From NCBI GenBank assembly GCA_001643675.2, contig LSRY02000034.1:930001-994000 (forward strand): DNA of 64,000 nucleotides. Reading direction: 5' to 3'. Of this stretch, positions 55,810 through 64,000 are shown one piece after another. The position numbers and the translations under genes are program-made. Position 1 is the first letter of the stretch. Every line of letters begins with the position of its first letter. The notes below the pieces were generated by a model. It did not search any database and was not told the DNA's origin. It saw nothing but the letters and a program-made list of their open reading frames with translations. The stretch comes from Monocercomonoides exilis. Taxonomy: Eukaryota; Preaxostyla; Oxymonadida; Polymastigidae.

Positions 55810-56000
55810 ATGGAAAACGAAATCTATTGCCATCCATATTACACTTGTCCACGTGCTACAAAAAGCTGTCATGCAAAAGAAATTTTTGAAAAAATTCGAA
55901 ATTTATCCAGTGATGATCATGAAGGGTGCTTAATGCACTTCCTTTACCATTCCAAATTGGGAAAGCCCTTCCGCGAAGCTGTTGAAGCTGTTTCGTTAAG
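55810..56000 (+). CDS. Cys/His-rich short exon, unrecognised
   Basis: From ATG at 55810: MENEIYCHPYYTCPRATKSC, then HAKEIFEKIRNLSSDDHEGC and LMHFLYHSKLGKPFREAVEA. Spaced Cys and His residues could bind zinc. The frame then enters Phe/Ile-rich, intron-like sequence. It may be the first exon of the transposase-like gene that follows, since such genes often begin with a zinc-binding part. No clear splice site was chosen. Confidence 0.4.
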
Positions 56001-56339
56001 TTTTGTTTTTTTTATTGTTTTTGTCATTTCTATGATTAAATATTTGATGAAACAATTTAATTTATATTTTTTTCCATATGGGGGAAAATATGGACTTTCA
56101 AGCTTTTTAAGCACAAAGCAAAAAAAAATTGTCTTTCTCATAACTTTATTTCACTTTCTCAGATTTCAAAATGAATTTGACTTTCATATCTGAAAGCAAA
56201 CATCATTAATATAATAACAATATGTTGTGTGACATCACATGTATTTCAAAAAATAAATCCATTTTTATTGTGTTTTTTGGACTCAAAAAGTCAATAAAAA
56301 GTGCATAATTTTTCAATGAAAATTCCTGAAGCAAAATAT

Positions 56340-58120
56340 TTTTCCCCATATTAAAAGAGAAAACTGCAAAGATTTTAAACAATCTTGCGGATCTTTATAA
56401 AACGCCCGGGAATTCGGATCGCGTTTCAATTCTTTCTTGTGCTTCTTCCGTTTGTCCAATTGCAGAGTTGAATGAAAACGGTTTTTCTCTTTCTCGAGGG
56501 GAATATTATAATTCCCGTGAAAAGAGAAAAGAAGCCAAGGTTCTCGGAAAAAACTTAAAAGACGAAAACAGCTCCAACAACGCAGGTTATAATTATTATT
56601 TAATTTATTGTTATATATATTATTTTAATAAATCTCCTGTTTTCTATAAAATTTCATTCATTAACAACAACAGATCGAAAAATCGAAGTGGAAAATTGGC
56701 TGATGAGCCATAGCTCAAACAGCTGCCTCAACGAACGAAGACGAAAGAAAAGTGTGTCTTGTTTTAGATATTTAATTTTTAATGTTCAAATTTTTTTTTT
56801 TTGAATATTCAAAAAACAGACAATAGGACAAATAAAGATAATCTGAAAAAAAGAAAATTTCTCAACTCTCCTCTCGACTTTTTAAATTCTTCGTCCAAGT
56901 CTTCACATTTAAAGAAAGCTGATTCATCGATCGGCTCTCAAATTTCTTCAGAAGATATAAAAAATGAAGATAACAAAATTGAAAAAACAGAAAAAAGATT
57001 AAAAAAGAAAAAATGAAGAAAAGATGAAAATCGATAATAGAAAAAACAAAAAAAAAAAAAACATAAGATTTGTGAAAATAACAAATCGAAAAAATTCCTT
57101 CTTCGCAAACTTCTTCGCAAACTTCTTCGCTATCTTCTTCGTCATCGTTTGAAATAATTGATAATGAAGAAAACACGAAAGAAAAGGTGCTTGAAAATGA
57201 AAAAGTCAATGAAAAGAAATTGAAATATTCATCATGTTTTTTAAGAAATGATAAAAAGGATTATTGAAAATACAAAAAAGAATTTATTTTTTGAAATGAA
57301 GAATGAAATAGATATTAAAATAGCATATTCGGCTTTTTGCAAAAAAACAAAAAATTTAAAAAAAGCAAAAAGGAGGACTGATTTGTGTGATGTGTGCGAG
57401 AGAGGAAATTTTTTGGAGAAAAAAGAAATAGAATTGAAAAATAAAAACTTGTCTTTGAGTTTCGAAGAAAAAGAAGAAAAGGAATTAATTGAAAAACATA
57501 AAGAAATGGCTCAATGCCAGAGAAATTTTTTTTATTTTAAAGAAATAGCAAGAAAAAAAATGAAGTTTCAATTATAATGGACTTCAAAGAAAACTGGGCA
57601 TTGCCCATAATGATGAATGAAACTGGTCGTAGCTTTTACGACAAAAAGAAAATTACTCAATTGTGTTTTATTGTTCTTAAAGTTAATAAATATAACATTT
57701 TTGAAAAACATAGTATTAATTTTTTTTCAGAAAATTTATCTCTCGATTTATGTTTTGTTTGTGAATGCATAACTTAATTATTAAAATTTGATTTATTCGA
57801 AAATAATAATTTTTTCACTTTTTTTGTGTTAATGGCCCTCATTTTAGAAACTCTAATATCCTTCATTTTTTGTTTTCAAATTCTTCTCCTTTATTTTTTA
57901 ATAAAAAATGTTCTTTGTCTTTTTTTGCTGAACATCATGGAAAAAATGATTGCGACAGCGAATTTGGTCATTTAACTAATTTATTAAATAAAAATTTAAA
58001 TAATACTGTTTTGAATACTTTAGAAGTTTTAATTTCTTTTTTTAATTCTAATTATAATTACTATGAATTTTTAAATAATAATTCCAATTTTTTTTCTCTC
58101 CAATTATTCTTCTTTTAATA
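56340..58120 (+). pseudogene. DDE-transposase-like protein with introns, decayed
   Basis: An HTH-like exon reads NLADLYKTPGNSDRVSILSC, then ELNENGFSLSRGEYYNSREK; an intron (GTTATAA to AACAACAG) leads to DRKIEVENWLMSHSSNSCLN. After a Ser/Lys linker come KKAKRRTDLCDVCERG (zinc-knuckle-like), DFKENWALPIMMNETGRSFY (first Asp), NGPHFRNSNILHFLF and FAEHHGKNDCDSEFGHLTN (Glu). This order (DFKEN, GPHFR, AEHHGK) is one I know from proteins in many protists and fungi that look like RNase H-fold transposases. TAA at 57775 and a frame change before NGPHFR break the frame, and another shift is likely near 57235. The family name is uncertain; the catalytic assignment is inference. Confidence 0.55.
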
Positions 58121-59565
58121 ATGATTTTTTTTTCAAAATTTAGAAATTAATAACGATACGTCTGGAATGGAATTGGCAACTTTGCAAATGAACAAAGAGA
58201 GCGAAAGTATTTTTAATACAAAACATTTCTTTTTAAAGTGAGATTTTTTTTTACAATTTTTTATTAATAATTTTTATCATCATAATTTTTTTTTCAGACA
58301 CGAAACTTTATCAGAAACAAATTGGGGCCAGCTGGCAACATTTGGTATGTAAAAATATTTGTATTTTGAAAAAAAAGAAAAAGAATTATTTCTTCTCCGA
58401 AAAGCTCAGAAAAATTTGAATATTTGAAAAAAATAAAATACTCTGAAAAATTAATTCAAAATGAAAAAATTAGAAAAACATTCGAAAGAAAAAATGAAAA
58501 AGACAAAGAAACAGAAGGAAATAATAAAGTTGGAAAAACAGTGAAAAAAAATATATAAGAAAGATTATTTACGATCGATTCTGAATTTTTTAACAGATCT
58601 GAGTATTTTTCTTCTTTATCAAATGATGATTTTTTTATATAGCGGAACAGCAGATATAGAGCGACCAAAAGAATGTATGAAAGGTATGTTTAAAAAAGTT
58701 AATTTTCCAATTTTTGATTATTCAAATAATTCTCAAAATAACAATTCATTTATATTTCCCTTTTTTAATTCTAATTCTGATTTTTCTAATTCTTTAAAAA
58801 ATGAAGAAAGTGGCGCAGGTGTGTCATTTAATTCTTATTATTCATTAAATATTGATATGAATAACAACAGCATCGAAATTGATTTTTAAACATCTTAAAA
58901 TAAAAAATACAAAGAAATTATTTTTTATTCTTACTTATCTAATGATAACTTATTATATTTGTTTGAGGACGTGACTGAATCCTTCCTGTTTTTGTTTTAT
59001 TTATTAGTAAAACAAAGACTTGCAGGCTTTGGATCCAGATTCAGTCTCCCAGGAGAATAAAAAATAATTTCTCAATAATTCACGAAAAAATAATATATAA
59101 TAATGATTATTTTTTTTTGTTTTTATTCATTAATTTTTATTTTATCTATTTTCTATTTTTTCACCAACGATCCTCTCATTCTTGTTTTGTTTTATTTTAA
59201 TATTTTTTCTTTGATATGATGTTTTCCTTTATATTTACAGGTATCGGATTATGGGTGGAACAAATGTCCAAAGGTGAAATATTTCGTCCCAAATTTGAAT
59301 TACAAAAGAAATACTCGAGATTCATTATTTACCAGTTTGCTTTCTGAATTATTGAAAACTTAGTCTCAAATAAAAAAACACTCAGATTTTATTGATAAAT
59401 AATAAATGAAATGCTCTTGAAAAATCAAAAAATGAATGACCAACTGAAAAATGAACATTGAGGAAGTTCAAAAAAGGAAGCGAATGCTTTCCCAAACAAA
59501 TTAGATACCAAAAAAATAATCTTCCAAATCTCCTATCAAAAAACAATCATTAAACCCTCCTTTAA
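58121..59565. other. Possible 3' exons of the transposase-like gene
   Basis: Short coding-like islands are bounded by plausible splice sites: NDTSGMELATLQMNKESESI (58150), a TTTTTTTTCAG acceptor at about 58298, a GTATGT donor at 58348, GTADIERPKECMK with a GTATGT donor at about 58684, and GIGLWVEQMSKGEIFRP after a TTTACAG acceptor at about 59241. I cannot join them with confidence. Confidence 0.4.
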
Positions 59566-60956
59566 TTATAACTTGCGAAATCTGACGAGGCAGTCTTCAG
59601 TTCCTTCTTCTTCCATCTTTTCAAACAGCTTTCTTTGCATCCGTTTTCTTTCTTTCTCATCTTTTCCAATTTCCTTCTTGACTTTTAGCATTTTGCAAAG
59701 ATGCTCCAAAAACGATAAATAGTATTCAATTTTCGATCTATCAACGTTTGACTGGGAAATAACCCCCAAAACTTGATCCACAATTCCTTCGTTGAATATC
59801 ATATCAACATATTCCATATTTCTATTCGCTGCTCTTTTGAAAAAACAAAAACATAATAATCGAATTTCATCGTAATTATCCTTTGCAACTTTAAATACCC
59901 TCGCAACACTGTTCATAAGACCAATGCTATCCTCTTTCCGCAATTGGCAATTGAAAAATAACACTTCAACTGTTCCGATCCATCTTCTTAGCATATTTCC
60001 TTCAAACACTTTTTTCGTGTTCCTTTCGTTTTCTTCCCCATCAAGGCTTCTTGCAAGATCTTCCAGTTCTTTTCTTGCTTCTTTTGCAAAATGAAGCTCG
60101 TTCACAATTGCGCTATTCAACTCTCCATCATACGTTAATCGGTCAATCAAAAACTCCCAAGCTGATTGATATGCGAGCCGTGTCAAATTTCGATGTTCCT
60201 GATGATATCTGATGATTTCTGTCATCTCATTTAAATACTGCTCTTTTTTCATAGAGCTCTAAAAATAGAGATTCAAAATAAAATAAAATAAAATAAAATA
60301 AAAAAACGGACAATGAAATCAAAAATAAAGCAGAAATGTTCAAACTCCAAATGGATTAACATTGTTCAAAGCCATCAAAACTATTTCCACTTCTTTTTGT
60401 GCTTCCTTGCTGTCCTCTTTGCACAATGCGACTTTCAGAAGGCTACGCACGCAGGCAGTTAGCAATTCATTGCTGATACCGAAATCATACAACATCAGAA
60501 AGCATTCATAAAGATTCACAAGAAGTCTTTCGTTCTTTCTTTCTTTTTTCTTTTCTTCATAAATCATCTTTTCAAATCTTGTTTTCAACAAAGAAAAATC
60601 AAATCCGTGGTTTACCGAGTTCAGCAACGTTTTGCAGTGCCCAATGCGTTTCAGCAGCAAAATTGCATTTCCCCATGACAATTTCTCTTCAATCATTTTG
60701 TTGATTCTGTTGAACATATCTTTTGTGAATACAGACTCAAATTCTTTTCGATTCATCATTTCCATAGCTCTGTTCATATCTTCTATAATCTGCTTTTGCA
60801 CATCCTCATCGCAATCTTCCAGATTATTTAAAAAATCTTCAAAAAAAGAAAAGAAGAAGAAAAAAAAAGAAAAAAAGAAACCGCATCACAAAAAATTTTT
60901 AAACGATGTACCGTTCGCAAACCATCAAATTTATTTGAAGCAAGAGTCTCTTTCAT
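59566..60956 (-). CDS. Monocercomonoides-type abundant family protein, three exons (405 aa)
   Basis: Minus strand: exon 1 60956-60923 (MKETLASNKFD), intron GTTTGC to TTGAAG, exon 2 60836-60346, intron GTTTGA to TTTTAG (60345-60259), exon 3 60258-59566. The joined protein contains DDFLNNLEDCDEDVQKQIIE, FESVFTKDMFNRINKMIEEK, NAILLLKRIGHCKTLLNSV, RLLVNLYECFLMLYDFGIS and EIIRYHQEHRNLTRLAYQSA followed by WEFLIDRL, then ARKELEDLARSLD. This series is the signature of a very large protein family in Monocercomonoides, of unknown function, all-helical and probably repeat-like (ARM/HEAT style). No signal peptide or membrane helix. The frame is intact and each splice restores the family pattern. It is the best organism marker in the window. 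Confidence 0.82.
60268..60302. repeat. AAAAT pentanucleotide repeat inside an intron
   Basis: About six AAAAT units within the second intron of the minus-strand family gene. Confidence 0.85.
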
Positions 60957-62439
60957 CTTTGAAAATACGTTGTTGGAAAACAATGCAATTTTTCAATTTA
61001 AAAAATAAAACAAAAAACATCGAAATTGGCAAAAAAATTGATGAAACGAAAAACTCAAAATTCTTGTATTAAAATATAGATTTTTCATACGTCCAAATTT
61101 AACATCGAGTTTTTGAAAGAAATATTGCGAAAAGAAATGATTTATTATCCAGTTAATATTGTAATGGAATGCTTGATCATTGGGTTTTCAAAAAATTTGA
61201 TATTTTCAAACGAATAAAACATATGGCATGTGCTTATTTGATGATAGAATTCGACAATATCGAAAAAGAGAAACAGTTCGAATTTTCTTTGAAAAAACCC
61301 ATTAAAAATGGATTATTTTTTCTTTTGATGATTTGGAATTTCACTACAAAGACTTTGTTCGGGGAAATTAAAGAGCAAATAATTATTTTGACCATTTGGT
61401 GCACTTTTGTGGAAGCAAACTTGACTTTGAAATGCTCACATTCAGGAAATAAATGAACGATTGTAAATAATAAATGTTTGTTGAATTTATATGTGAATAG
61501 TTCTTTCTTTGAATAGTCATTAATTTTGTTGTCTGTCTTCTGAATTATTTTTGAAAACTTATTATAGCGTGAAAAAACAGAAATTGGAAAAAGAATAAAA
61601 AAGAATGCTGAAAATGTTATCAGAATTGTCCAGCGAAAACGAAAAAGAACTGAACATGTTTGAAAGAAGGAATACATATGTAAGCGTAAACATATGGGAC
61701 AATATTTGAAGAAGAACGAAGAGAATGCGACATTTTTGCAAACAGTATTCTCAAATCACAAGTATAGAACCAATTTTTGAAAAGAAAAGTCGGTGCATTT
61801 GCGGTGAACTTCGAAAGCCAATATTGAGCGCCATTGATGAACGAGAAGGGTGAAATGATTTGATGATTGTTGATTCTTTGCAGATTTTTGATTTGGTATT
61901 TCTTGCTGATGGATAAAACTGTATAAAATTGAAGATACAGCAGACAAATTACTTCAAATTATTAATTTTTATTTTTTTATTATATATTAAGTAAAGGTCT
62001 CAAATCGAAGCGCTTGGAGAAGGAAAAGATTTTTGGAAGGAGATATTTCAGATATCTGTTAGCAAAATTTTGAAAACAGAAGGAATGAAAATTTTTCATT
62101 GAAAACGTGCAATGCAAATGAAATAAGGTATTGAAAACTCCTTGATTGTTATTGCTGAAGGTTGCTGTAACATTTTTGAAGCGATTATTTATTTATTTAT
62201 TTTTGTTTGTTTTCAATGCGAGAGATTCAATTGTTTTTAGAGGAGGGGAAAGTTGTTTTTCCACAGCAAAGGCAGCAAGCTCCCATTTATTGGAACAACA
62301 GTTTGAATGGTGAATGATGAACTTCTTTGAGAAGGCTTTTCATTTTTTGTTTGTGAACTCAGATCAAACCAGCTAAGAAGATAAAGGGATGAAAAAAGCA
62401 AATAAAAATAACATATTCAGATGAACCGACAGGAAAACG
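60957..62439. other. AT-rich region with no clear gene
   Basis: Short frames only (for example 61169-61456 on plus, 61234-61677 on minus, overlapping). They are Phe/Ile/Lys-rich with no motif. Nothing supported. Confidence 0.4.
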
Positions 62440-62799
62440 TTGTGGAAATTCATCAGCCGAAGATTTATCTGCATCAACATCATTCCATCTGATAATGCGC
62501 CAGTTGCAGCAGAAACATTTCAATGGCCAATGACTGTTTCATTCAACACACAAAATGTTTTTGCTGTTTGTGCTGTTAATTTTGGTGATTCTCGTTTTGC
62601 CGAATATTCATCAAGAAATACAGCTGACTTCTTCTCATATGACTCAACTTCCCTACGAGCCACTCCAACAAAGAGAGAAATTTTATTCACAAGATCTGTT
62701 CATCTTCTTCTTCATGTTTTATTGCTGACAGCCGTATTTGACTATCTTCTTCTGCTTCGTCTTCCTAATTTTTTTGGATACGAAATGAGCGAAAACTGA
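62440..62799 (+). CDS. Short open frame with a C-terminal hydrophobic segment, unrecognised
   Basis: A 119-codon frame: the middle part (APVAAETFQWPMTVSFNTQN, then FAVCAVNFGDSRFAEYSSRN) is protein-like and the end holds a membrane-like stretch (VHLLLHVLLLTAVFDYLLLL). It may be the C-terminus of a beta-strand-rich surface protein with its membrane anchor, or a relic. The start codon is uncertain. Confidence 0.35.
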   Translation: MWKFISRRFICINIIPSDNAPVAAETFQWPMTVSFNTQNVFAVCAVNFGDSRFAEYSSRNTADFFSYDSTSLRATPTKREILFTRSVHLLLHVLLLTAVFDYLLLLRLPNFFGYEMSEN

Positions 62800-63016
62800 G
62801 CTAATCTGATAAAAATCCATCCTTTTTGAGCATTGATCAAAAAGACATCGCTTTTGGAGATTCTTTTTTTGGAAAACGTTTCTGACCTTCACATCAGCAC
62901 ATAAGAATGAAACAAGGAGAAGATGAGAAAAGATTAAAAAAGCTTCATGGAGAAGACAAGAAAATCAGCCCAACCGAAAAGATAGACAAGTCACTTTCAC
63001 AGAAACGCATCTGAAC

Positions 63017-63218
63017 CTTCTTCTTCTTCTTCTTCTTCTTCTTCTTCTTCCTCTTCCTCTTCCTCTTCCTCTTCCTCTTCCTCTTCCTCTTCCTCTTCCT
63101 CTTCCTCTTCCTCTTCCTCTTCCTCTTCCTCTTCCTCTTCCTCTTCCTCTTCCTCTTCCTCTTCCTCTTCCTCTTCCTCTTCCTCTTCCTCTTCCTCTTC
63201 CTCTTCCTCTTCCTCTTC
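63017..63218. repeat. CTTCCT hexanucleotide array
   Basis: About 27 perfect CTTCCT units preceded by about ten CTT units, directly upstream of IQCH-like copy 4 and in frame with its Ser-rich linker. Confidence 0.95.
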
Positions 63219-63710
63219 AGCGCTTGCAACCGATCTTTCAGATGCCTCGGTGGCAGCGGTGCCATACACTTCTGCATCAGCATTGCATAACATCGAGAGG
63301 CGACTGCGGATTGTTGAATCTGAAGAATGTGAGGAATTTGCAAATCACAAAAAGTCATTGCTGATAGCTCTGCTGATGCTGCTGGGATTTGTTGTGGTGC
63401 AGCGGGTGGTGCTGTGTTGGGTGGTGCGCATGTATACAACATGGCACTTTTGGTAATGCTTTCTGTTCCGCTTGTGGCTCAGCTTCAGTCGCTTGCCACA
63501 TCGAAGGTGATCACGAAGTCGGGGAGCAAGCTGACGTTCGCGGAGGAGGATATGAATGAATTTCCTTCAATCGACGATCGGTTTGACCCTTCGCTGCTGC
63601 CGTCGGTGAAAGCGCTGCTGGTGTCGCTATCTCCGCAGCCGAAGAGTGTTGTGGTGAAAGCAGTGCGAAGAAGCCGAGGAAGGAAAAGGAGGAGGGGAAG
63701 AAATACATAA
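63219..63710 (+). pseudogene. IQCH-like protein, decayed copy 4
   Basis: After the hexanucleotide array: [38 protein letters not shown], then a change of frame and MALLVMLSVPLVAQLQSLAT, TKSGSKLTFAEEDMNEFPSI, FDPSLLPSVKALLVSLSPQP. These match the ATP-grasp-like core of copy 2 (TKSGSKRIF, FDPSLLPS). The segment with RHMPLSLQLLLSPRAL is missing. The 5' part before the linker is also missing. Confidence 0.6.
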
Positions 63711-63839
63711 AGAGAAAAATTGCATAGTAGATGGGAAAGACGAGTGTGATGCTTTGATGATACTGGCCAATAATAGACACTGTTTGAAGAAAAAGCAGGA
63801 GAAGATGAAAAATGGAGGGAAAAATATGGCGAAGAATAA

Positions 63840-63899
63840 GAATAAGAAGAAGAAGAAGAAGAAGCAAAGAAGGAGAAAGATGATAATGATGATGATGAT

Positions 63900-63930
<31 letters not shown>

Positions 63931-64000
63931 AAGAAGGAGAAGGAGAAGGAGAAGGAGAAGGTGAAGGTGAAGGTGAAGGTGAAGGTGAAGGTGAAGGTGA
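63840..64000. repeat. AAGAAG/GATGAT/GGAGGA and GAAGGT microsatellites at the window edge
   Basis: A series of different purine-rich microsatellites, the last a GAAGGT hexamer array that runs off the window. Confidence 0.9.

Noticed and set aside
63017-63293. 98-residue Glu-rich minus-strand frame
   Set aside because: It is the opposite strand of the CTTCCT array without any other coding sign.

Overview
The window looks like nuclear DNA of an oxymonad flagellate (Preaxostyla), closest in style to Monocercomonoides. The main reasons are an intact three-exon member (59566-60956, minus) of a protein family I know as abundant in Monocercomonoides, a TmcB-type membrane protein, Pmp-like beta-helix surface-protein relics, and short spliceosomal introns (about 50-105 nt) starting GTWTGH. 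The intact genes use TAA/TGA as stops and carry no in-frame TAA/TAG, so the standard code applies. Organism assignment is inference from protein style.

Layout. 1-2.7 kb: a decayed DIRS-type (tyrosine-recombinase) retrotransposon cut by the window edge. 3.75-14.1 kb: a compact plus-strand block of three intron-containing genes: a replication protein A 32 kDa-like subunit, a class I SAM methyltransferase of the eEF1A-lysine/METTL13-like group, and a 2683-residue TmcB-like multi-pass protein ending in a hemerythrin-like domain. 14.7-16.6 kb: an IQCH-like relic and a beta-helix surface-protein pseudogene. 17.2-18.2 kb: a foldback element with 380-bp arms. 18.5-22.4 kb: an intact 1297-aa protein made of 42 ankyrin-like 30-residue repeats. 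22.8-23.6 kb: another foldback element. 25.66-30.81 kb: a 5149-bp element with two 1345-bp terminal inverted repeats, one small gene copied in each repeat, and a central primase-SF3 helicase gene of polinton-like-virus/virophage type. This is the most striking object in the window.

34-45 kb is a graveyard of G+C-richer gene remains (CFAP65/HYDIN-like, IQCH-like, unknown) interrupted by point stops and by very long CTT/GAA-type microsatellites. 46-50.4 kb holds a beta-helix relic, a TIR-bounded cassette with a tRNA-like gene and TTTAGGG-like motifs, and a 2.2-kb foldback element with about 935-bp arms. 50.7-55.5 kb is decayed coding sequence including a WD40 protein. 55.8-59.4 kb is an intron-rich, partly decayed DDE-transposase-like gene. 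59.6-61 kb is the intact Monocercomonoides-type gene. The window closes with a fourth IQCH-like relic flanked by microsatellites.

Functionally, only about seven genes look alive (RPA2, methyltransferase, TmcB-like, the repeat protein, the oxymonad family gene, and the two kinds of gene in the viral-like element). Much of the rest consists of inverted-repeat mobile elements and dead copies of flagellar and surface-protein genes.
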